Below, piece by piece: positions 6,823 through 12,119 of a stretch of 12,119 bases of DNA. Source of the stretch: Eubacterium sp. (lineage in GTDB: Bacteria > Bacillota > Clostridia > Lachnospirales > Lachnospiraceae); the NCBI GenBank assembly GCA_003520145.1, contig DOVJ01000034.1, positions 1 to 12,119 of the forward strand, in the 5' to 3' direction. The first letter of the stretch is position 1; every line of letters starts with the position of its first letter. The position numbers and the translations under genes were made by a program. The notes under the pieces were generated by a model that had not been told where the DNA came from, searched no databases, and saw nothing but the letters and a program-made list of their open reading frames with translations.

Positions 6823-8490
6823 ATGGAACTGACTATTATTATTGAACTGTTGGGGGGATTAGGATTATTCATATATGGTATGAATATGATGAGTCATGGT
6901 ATCGAGAAGGTTGCCGGTAACAAGTTAAGAGGTATTCTCGCTGCCTTTACCAAGAACAAGTTCTTTGGTCTTGTGGTTGGATTGTTCTTCACGGCTGTTA
7001 TCCAGTCATCGAGTGCGGCTACTGTTATGGTTGTCAGCTTTGTTAACTCGGGACTGATGCAGCTTGGCGAAGCCTGTGGTATCATACTCGGTGCCAACAT
7101 AGGAACGACTGTAACAGCTCTTTTGGTTGCGTTCAGACTTAGCGCCATAGCTCCGCTTTTCGTGTTTGCGGGCGCTATTATGGTCAACTTCATCAAAAAA
7201 CCAATAGTTAGAAAAAGTGGTGATATAGTACTTGGCTTCGGTGTACTGTTTTTAGGTATCAGTACTATGTCAGGGGCTATGGCTGTTATAAGAGAGGTTC
7301 CAGCTGTTATTAACTTCCTTGCGAACTTTACGAATCCTTTTTTGGGAGTGCTGCTTGGACTTGCTATAACAAGTGTTGTTCAGAGTTCGTCTGTTACGGT
7401 CTCTATCCTCGTAGTTATGGCTTCTCAGGGTCTTGTTGATCTTCGTATATGTATGTTTGTTATACTTGGATGTAACATAGGTGCCTGTACTTCGGCAGTG
7501 CTTTCATCTATAGGCGGTTCTAAGAATGCTAAGAGAGCGGCGCTTATCCATCTTCTCTTTAATATATTCGGAACTATCCTTATGTTCGTTCTCCTCATGT
7601 TCTTTGGCGAGTATATAGAGATGATCATAAGAAGAGTGAGTGGCGGCGGCTCGGATGCCGGTACTCTTGGACGTAATATAGCGGTGGCGCATCTTCTTTT
7701 CAAGGTGTTCCAGGTTATAGTATTCTATCCTTTTATGGATCTGATCATCAAGCTTACTTATGTGATAGTTCCAGGATCGGATGAGGATGAGAACGAAGAG
7801 TTCCATCTTCAGTATATCAATCGTAATCATCTTCCTAATCCGGCGGTTGCGGCTTTCCTTGCTGTGTCTGAGATGGAGCGTATGGCAGAGATGGCTATAG
7901 AGAATCTTAACACTGCTGTTGAGTGTCTTATCGATGGCGATATAGACAGAAGTCAGATTGTATTCAAGACTGAGAAGTATGTAGATTATCTCGATGAAGA
8001 GATAAGTGACTTCCTCGTTAAGATCAACCAGAATACACTTCCTATTGCCGATGCTAATAAGATCGCGGCTTACTTCCACGTTGTATCGGATATCGAGCGT
8101 ATATCTGATCATGCTGAGAACATAGTAGAGATCATACCGCAGGTTATAGAAGGCGGTAAGCTCTTCTCTGAAGAGAGCCAGGCTGAGCTTAAGGAGATGA
8201 CGGATCTGTGTACTAAGATTCTCAGCGAATCTGTTGAGATGTTTGTGACAGGTAAGACAGAGAATATGCAGGAAATCCTCGATCTTGAGGACCAGATAGA
8301 TCATATGGAGCGTATGCTTCAGACTAGACATATATCAAGACTCAGCATGGGCAAGTGCTCAGCACAGCTTGGTATCTTCTTCTCGGATGTTGTATCAGGT
8401 CTTGAGAGAGTTGGAGATCACGCCATTAATATAGCATTTTCGCTTGTAGAAGCTCAGAAGGAAAGCTCTTCTGCAACCTCTCAGGCATAG
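6823..8490 (+). CDS. Na/Pi cotransporter family protein with C-terminal PhoU domain
   Basis: The protein has 555 residues from ATG 6823. AGGAG (6811-6815) is 7 nt from this ATG and 4 nt from the alternative ATG 6820. The membrane part (about 1-315) contains the two inverted repeats of the family. Each has a QSSS motif (QSSSAA near 61-66; QSSSVT near 187-192) followed by a Gly-Asn motif (GANIGTT near 90; GCNIGAC near 216). A soluble part from about 340 has the paired PhoU motifs DIERISDHAENI (about 423-434) and GLERVGDHAINI (about 527-538). This is the architecture of E. coli YjbB, which is linked to phosphate export. Whether this one imports or exports is not decided by the sequence. It has its own promoter, and the epimerase follows after 15 nt. 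Confidence 0.92.
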   Translation: MELTIIIELLGGLGLFIYGMNMMSHGIEKVAGNKLRGILAAFTKNKFFGLVVGLFFTAVIQSSSAATVMVVSFVNSGLMQLGEACGIILGANIGTTVTALLVAFRLSAIAPLFVFAGAIMVNFIKKPIVRKSGDIVLGFGVLFLGISTMSGAMAVIREVPAVINFLANFTNPFLGVLLGLAITSVVQSSSVTVSILVVMASQGLVDLRICMFVILGCNIGACTSAVLSSIGGSKNAKRAALIHLLFNIFGTILMFVLLMFFGEYIEMIIRRVSGGGSDAGTLGRNIAVAHLLFKVFQVIVFYPFMDLIIKLTYVIVPGSDEDENEEFHLQYINRNHLPNPAVAAFLAVSEMERMAEMAIENLNTAVECLIDGDIDRSQIVFKTEKYVDYLDEEISDFLVKINQNTLPIADANKIAAYFHVVSDIERISDHAENIVEIIPQVIEGGKLFSEESQAELKEMTDLCTKILSESVEMFVTGKTENMQEILDLEDQIDHMERMLQTRHISRLSMGKCSAQLGIFFSDVVSGLERVGDHAINIAFSLVEAQKESSSATSQA

Positions 8491-8505
8491 AAAGGATTAT
8501 AGAAC

Positions 8506-9510
8506 ATGAATTATATTATATTTGGTGGTTCGGGTTTTATAGGAACTCATCTTATTAAGCTTCTAAAGAGTGAGTGTGTAAAGCCTGGTGATAAGATATA
8601 TGATCTGGATATTGTAATGCCGGGTGAAGAGGGCGTCGTGCCTGGTGTAGTAGAGAAGCTAGATGGCGTTGACTACATCCGTAAGGATGTCAGACAGCCT
8701 ATAGCTTTTGATTTTGTGTCTACGCCTGATGATATCATCTTTAACCTTGCTGCGATTCACAGAACTCCCGGGCATGAGGATCATGAATACTTTGAGACTA
8801 ATATTAAGGGTGCTGAGAATGTTACTGAGTTCGCTTGTAAGTACGGGATCAAGAAGATTCTCTTTACCAGTTCTATAGCTCCTTATGGAGCGGCAGAAGA
8901 CCTCAAGACTGAGGATACTCTTCCTACTCCGAATACTCCATATGGTATAAGTAAGCTTGTTGCTGAGAAAATCCATATGGTATGGCAGGCTGCGGATTCT
9001 TCCAGAGAACTTACCATCTTAAGACCGGGTGTCGTATATGGTAAGGGTGAACATGGTAACTTCACAAGACTCTACTGGGGTATAAGAAAGAGATACTTCG
9101 TATATACAGGCAGAAAAGATACTATCAAGGCGTGTGTATATGTTAAGGAGCTTGTCCGCTTCATGAAATACCGCATGATAGATAACGACTTTGCAGGAGT
9201 TGATATCTTCAACTGTACATTTGAACCGGCATATACGATTGAGACTATCTGTAACACTATGATGAAGGCCACTAGGATGAAGCGCAAGATACCGATGATT
9301 CCGGGCGGACTTCTCATGGGAGTTGCTAAGGTAGTAGGTCCTATCGGTGGTAAGAAGATAGGCATACATCCTGCGAGAGTTAAGAAACTCATGGTTTCTA
9401 CGAACATAAGCGGTGTGAAGATGAATACCTGCGGATATAAGATGCACTATACTCTTGAAGAGAGTATCCGTGACTGGTATATAGACTGTAAGAAGAAGGG
9501 ATTAAAGTAA
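8506..9510 (+). CDS. NAD-dependent epimerase/dehydratase (extended SDR) family protein
   Basis: The protein has 334 residues. The N-terminus has the Rossmann nucleotide-binding loop GGSGFIG (7-13). LAAIHR (81-86) is the usual second cofactor contact. FTSSIAPYG (120-128) supplies the catalytic Ser/Thr, and Y146-x3-K150 (PYGISK) is the catalytic pair. The YVKELVRFM segment and a C-terminal substrate domain follow. Relatives interconvert or dehydrate UDP-, GDP- or dTDP-sugars; the exact sugar cannot be read here. AAAGGA (8491-8496) is 9 nt before ATG. Its TAA stop shares one base with the ATG of the next gene (TAATG), which points to translational coupling. In this cluster it most likely supplies an activated sugar to the following glycosyltransferases. 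Confidence 0.88.
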   Translation: MNYIIFGGSGFIGTHLIKLLKSECVKPGDKIYDLDIVMPGEEGVVPGVVEKLDGVDYIRKDVRQPIAFDFVSTPDDIIFNLAAIHRTPGHEDHEYFETNIKGAENVTEFACKYGIKKILFTSSIAPYGAAEDLKTEDTLPTPNTPYGISKLVAEKIHMVWQAADSSRELTILRPGVVYGKGEHGNFTRLYWGIRKRYFVYTGRKDTIKACVYVKELVRFMKYRMIDNDFAGVDIFNCTFEPAYTIETICNTMMKATRMKRKIPMIPGGLLMGVAKVVGPIGGKKIGIHPARVKKLMVSTNISGVKMNTCGYKMHYTLEESIRDWYIDCKKKGLK

Positions 9511-10271
9511 TGAGCGATATTAAGATCATAGTTGCTACGCATAAGGCATATGAGATGCCTAAGGATCCGATGTACCTTCCGATTCATGTCGGAGCTGAGG
9601 GTAAGGATCTCGAGCTTGGGTTTACTAAGGATAATACAGGCGATAATATAAGTGCTAAGAACGCTAACTATTGCGAGCTTACGGGTCTCTATTGGGCCTG
9701 GAAGAATCTTAAGGCTGATTATGTAGGTCTTGCGCACTACAGAAGACACTTCACTATGAAAGGGTCTAAGGGCGATAAGTTCGCAAGAATATTGTCTGCT
9801 AAGGAGGCTAAGAGGGTTCTCTCGCTTACGGATATCGTTCTTCCGAAGCCTCGTAATTACTATATAGAGACTAATTATAGTCAGTATGTTCATGCGCATC
9901 ATGCTGAGGATCTTGATACTACCAGAAAGATTATCGAGGAGATGTATCCTGATTACTTGCCTGCATATGATTCAGTTATGAAGAGCACTAAGGGTCATCG
10001 CTTCAACATGTTCATCATGAAGAAGAACAGATTCGATGAGTACTGTGAATGGCTCTTTAGCATACTCTTTGAGCTTGAGAAGAGACTTGATATATCTGAT
10101 TACAGTGTTAATGATGCGAGAGTATTTGGCTTTGTAAGCGAGAGACTTCTTGATGTATGGCTTCTTACTACTCATTATGGTTACAGAGAACTCCCTTACA
10201 TCTTCATGGAAGATGAGAACTGGCTCAAGAAGGGCAGTGCTTTCATCATGAGAAAATTCGGAAAGAAGTAA
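9510..10271 (+). CDS. DUF4422 domain-containing glycosyltransferase-like protein
   Basis: The 253 residues are almost entirely the DUF4422 domain. The hallmark stretches are KIIVATHKAYEMP (5-17), NANYCELTGLYWAWKN (51-66), YVGLAHYRRHF (71-81), FNMFIMKK (165-172) and RVFGFVSERLLDVWL (204-218). Members occur in capsule, exopolysaccharide and teichoic-type clusters and are regarded as glycosyltransferases. The donor and acceptor are not known from this sequence. There is no signal peptide or membrane helix, so a cytoplasmic enzyme acting on a membrane-bound glycan is likely. GAAGGG (9495-9500) is 9 nt upstream of ATG, inside the epimerase 3' end, and the stop-start overlap couples the two genes. 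The next gene begins 2 nt after the stop. Confidence 0.87.
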   Translation: MSDIKIIVATHKAYEMPKDPMYLPIHVGAEGKDLELGFTKDNTGDNISAKNANYCELTGLYWAWKNLKADYVGLAHYRRHFTMKGSKGDKFARILSAKEAKRVLSLTDIVLPKPRNYYIETNYSQYVHAHHAEDLDTTRKIIEEMYPDYLPAYDSVMKSTKGHRFNMFIMKKNRFDEYCEWLFSILFELEKRLDISDYSVNDARVFGFVSERLLDVWLLTTHYGYRELPYIFMEDENWLKKGSAFIMRKFGKK

Positions 10272-10273
10272 TT

Positions 10274-11209
10274 ATGTTATCTGTTGTTATTCCGGCCTAC
10301 AATGAAGAGGCCATGATCAGAAAAACCGCATCTGTCATAGGTTCGATACTCAAGGATGCGCATATAGATTATGAATTGCTCTTTGTGAATGATGGTTCTA
10401 AGGATAAGACATGGAGTGAGATCTTAGAGGCATCGAAGATAGATCCTAAGGTTAAGGGTATAAGCTTTTCGCGTAACTTCGGCAAGGAGTCTGCTATGTT
10501 TGCTGGACTTCACAAGTCTATGGGCGATTGTGTTGCTGTTATAGATTGCGATCTTCAGCACCCGCCTGAAAAGCTTGTTGAGATGTACAGACTGTGGGAA
10601 CAGGGGTACGAGGTCATAGAAGGCGTTAAGGCTACAAGAGGACATGAGTCTCTCATGCATAAGATGGCTGCTAAGAGTTTTTATTCTATGATAAGTGACG
10701 CGACTGGTGTCGATATGTCGAGAGCCTCAGATTTCAAGCTTCTTGACAGGAAGGCGGTCAATGTGATCCTCAACATCCGCGAGAAGAATGCTTTCTTCCG
10801 TGCCATGTCTTCATGGGTGGGCTTTGAGACGACTCAGGTTGAATATGATGTCAGAGAGCGTGAAGAGGGCGAGTCGAAGTGGTCTACGAAGTCCCTTATT
10901 AAGTACGCGATAACGAATATCACTTCATTTACCAGTGCGCCGATGCAAATCATATCCATGCTTGGTGTGATCCTTCTGTTCATGACCATAACTCTTACGG
11001 TGGTTACGCTTATCCAGAAGATTCAGGGTGTTGCGTCTGATGGTTTTACGACGGTAATAGTCATGCTTGGCTTTATAGGTGCTGTTCTTATGATAAGCCT
11101 CGGTATAATAGGTTATTACATATCCAAGATATATGAAGAGGTCAAGGGGCGTCCGAGATTCATCATCTCTAAGACTGTAGGTGATGTGAAGGAGGATGTC
11201 GATGCTTAA
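10274..11209 (+). CDS. DPM1/GtrB-type glycosyltransferase family 2 protein
   Basis: The protein has 311 residues. The GT-A domain starts at SVVIPAYNEE (3-12). It carries NDGSKDKT (39-46), SFSRNFGKESAMFAGL (64-79) and the metal-binding DCD (91-93) in DCDLQHPP, with GESKW (199-203) near its end. Two membrane helices follow (about 224-246 and 259-283), then a basic tail, KGRPRF. This matches GtrB, ArnC and dolichyl-phosphate mannosyltransferase-like enzymes, which move a sugar from a nucleotide to undecaprenyl phosphate at the inner face of the membrane. The ribosome binding site is weak (GGAAAG, 10260-10265), so expression may rely on readthrough from the gene 2 nt upstream. The start of the GtrA gene lies inside its last codons, the expected partner arrangement. 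Confidence 0.92.
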   Translation: MLSVVIPAYNEEAMIRKTASVIGSILKDAHIDYELLFVNDGSKDKTWSEILEASKIDPKVKGISFSRNFGKESAMFAGLHKSMGDCVAVIDCDLQHPPEKLVEMYRLWEQGYEVIEGVKATRGHESLMHKMAAKSFYSMISDATGVDMSRASDFKLLDRKAVNVILNIREKNAFFRAMSSWVGFETTQVEYDVREREEGESKWSTKSLIKYAITNITSFTSAPMQIISMLGVILLFMTITLTVVTLIQKIQGVASDGFTTVIVMLGFIGAVLMISLGIIGYYISKIYEEVKGRPRFIISKTVGDVKEDVDA

Positions 11210-11636
11210 GAAGTATTGGGATAAGTACAGAGAAATCATAGTATACCTGATCGTGGGCGTGATGACGACGATAGTAAGCCTTGGAACTTATTATCTGTGC
11301 GTGTGCACGGTACTTGATCCGAAGGATCCGCTTAAGCTGCAGCTTGCCAACATCATATCATGGTGCGCGGCTGTCATGTTTGCTTACTTTGCTAATCGTC
11401 GCTTCGTATTCAGAAGCCATAACGAGAATAAACTCAAGGAGTGCACGCAGTTCGTCAGCTCGAGAGTTGCGACTCTCATAGTCGACATGGTCATGATGTT
11501 TGTGCTCGTGTCAGTGCTTGACATGAACGACAAGATCGCGAAGCTTCTTGTGCAGGTCGTTATAACTGTCCTTAATTATGTGCTCAGCAAGTTTCTTGTC
11601 TTCAGAAAGAAGAGTAGTGCTGCTGTTATCAAATAG
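11202..11636 (+). CDS. GtrA family membrane protein (probable lipid-linked sugar flippase)
   Basis: The 144-residue protein has about four membrane helices: YLIVGVMTTIVSLGTYYL, an ANIISWCAAVMFAYFANR segment, VATLIVDMVMMFVLVSVL, and VVITVLNYVLSKFLVF near the end. The loop NRRFVF after helix 2 and the closing KFLVFRK are typical of the GtrA/DPMS family. Such proteins are thought to move undecaprenyl-phosphate sugars across the membrane after a GtrB-type enzyme makes them. I chose ATG 11202 because AAGGAGG (11189-11195) is 6 nt upstream; the in-frame ATG 11196 abuts that site with no spacer. The gene overlaps the upstream glycosyltransferase by 8 nt. Its TAG stop overlaps the ribosome binding site of the next gene. 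Confidence 0.9.
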   Translation: MLKKYWDKYREIIVYLIVGVMTTIVSLGTYYLCVCTVLDPKDPLKLQLANIISWCAAVMFAYFANRRFVFRSHNENKLKECTQFVSSRVATLIVDMVMMFVLVSVLDMNDKIAKLLVQVVITVLNYVLSKFLVFRKKSSAAVIK

Positions 11637-11651
11637 GAGGAAATCCGGTTG
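11635..11651 (+). promoter_or_regulatory. Ribosome binding site deciding a TTG start
   Basis: AGGAGG (11635-11640) overlaps the GtrA stop codon and lies 8 nt before TTG at 11649-11651. No ATG or GTG precedes the conserved glycosyltransferase N-terminus in this frame, so TTG is the best start. Confidence 0.7.
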
Positions 11652-12119
11652 GATATATCATTCATAATACCGGCTCATAACGCCGGAAATTATCTTCAAA
11701 GAGTGTATGAAAGTATCAGGGACATAGACCTTGATAAAGAGATAATCATAATAGAAAATGCATCTACTGACGATACTTATAAGGTCGCAAGTGAGATAGC
11801 GTCTGCTGACACCTCTGTTGTTCTGTGCGAAAGTAAGGCTGGGGTGTCTTACGCACGTAATGAGGGAATAAAAAAAGCAAGTGGCAAGTGGTTATGTTTT
11901 GTCGACGCGGATGACTTCTTGATTGAGGGCGCAGATAAGGTACTTAAGGCTTCTTGTAAACATTTTGCTGATGATGATCTTGTTGTGTTTGCTTTTAGGA
12001 AGGGTGAAGATATATGTGCGTTTGGTAAGAAGACTGCACGGTATAGAGGCAATAATCTCATGCGCTTAAGAGGACGCATGCTTGAAAATCCGACAGTCAG
12101 TATGACAGTGTGGTCGAAG
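11649..12119 (+). CDS. Glycosyltransferase family 2 protein, 3' end cut by the window
   Basis: An open frame of 157 codons runs from TTG 11649 to the last base. The N-terminus DISFIIPAHNAGNYL (2-16) is the classic GT2 opening. ENASTDDT (36-43) is the nucleotide-sugar loop, SYARNEGIKKASGKW (67-81) the next conserved segment, and DADD (86-89) the metal-binding motif. The N-terminal half of the GT-A domain is therefore complete up to the DxD region, and the acceptor-binding part lies beyond the window. Unlike the gene at 10274, no membrane segment is visible in the part present. It likely transfers a sugar in the same surface-glycan pathway; the donor and acceptor are unknown. The first 160 nt contain no ATG in this frame, so a search limited to ATG would miss it or call it truncated. 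Confidence 0.87.
   Translation, partial: MDISFIIPAHNAGNYLQRVYESIRDIDLDKEIIIIENASTDDTYKVASEIASADTSVVLCESKAGVSYARNEGIKKASGKWLCFVDADDFLIEGADKVLKASCKHFADDDLVVFAFRKGEDICAFGKKTARYRGNNLMRLRGRMLENPTVSMTVWSK

Noticed and set aside
7504..8331. A 275-codon open frame on the - strand opposite the Na/Pi cotransporter gene
   Set aside because: It lies wholly antisense to a clearly conserved gene, has no recognisable domain and reads as low-complexity shadow sequence. It stays open because the sense gene rarely uses TTA, CTA and TCA codons in that register.
9447..9902. A 151-codon - strand frame across the epimerase/DUF4422 junction
   Set aside because: It is a shadow of conserved coding sequence on the + strand with no recognisable motif.
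1..12119. CRISPR arrays, tRNA or rRNA genes, insertion sequences, phage genes, attachment sites
   Set aside because: I looked for spaced direct repeats, tRNA-like cloverleaf ends, transposase or integrase motifs and terminal inverted repeats, and saw none that I could support.

Overview
The window looks like chromosomal DNA from a low-G+C Gram-positive bacterium. My best guess is Clostridia, family Lachnospiraceae (Butyrivibrio-like). The reasons are strong AGGAGG-type ribosome binding sites, frequent ATA, AGA and AAG codons, genes packed on one strand, and the gene content (PhoU-type Na/Pi cotransporter, DUF4422 and GtrA glycan genes). The taxonomic guess is an inference. Every gene I support is on the + strand.

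Layout. (1) Positions 1-321 hold no convincing long gene. They contain a possible 29-codon ORF and a cluster of short inverted repeats that can pair in two mutually exclusive ways. (2) Positions 322-1899 are a two-gene unit: a membrane-anchored protein with a degenerate GIY-YIG-like domain, then a WYL-domain transcriptional regulator 12 nt downstream. (3) Positions 1965-6725 are a probable operon of an FMN-binding split-barrel protein (pyridoxamine 5'-phosphate oxidase family), sbcD and sbcC. The last two overlap and encode the Mre11/Rad50-like SbcCD nuclease. (4) Positions 6722-6750 hold a good vegetative promoter whose -35 box overlaps the sbcC stop codon. It leads into a Na/Pi cotransporter with a C-terminal PhoU domain (6823-8490). 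(5) Positions 8506 to the window end are a very tightly packed surface-glycan cluster: sugar-nucleotide epimerase/dehydratase, DUF4422 glycosyltransferase-like protein, DPM1/GtrB-type polyprenyl-phosphate glycosyltransferase with two membrane helices, GtrA-type membrane protein, and a GT2 glycosyltransferase that starts at TTG and runs off the end.

How they fit together. SbcCD processes hairpins and blocked DNA ends. The glycan genes plausibly make an activated sugar, load it on a lipid carrier, flip it and transfer it to a cell-surface polymer. The Na/Pi gene is only 15 nt upstream of the epimerase, so it may be co-transcribed with the glycan genes.

The least ordinary part is the left end, where a switch-like leader precedes a degenerate nuclease-like membrane protein and a WYL regulator. 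A second curiosity is a cluster of palindromes and a 12-bp tandem repeat inside sbcC, the gene for a palindrome-processing enzyme. The remainder is ordinary housekeeping and surface-glycan content.
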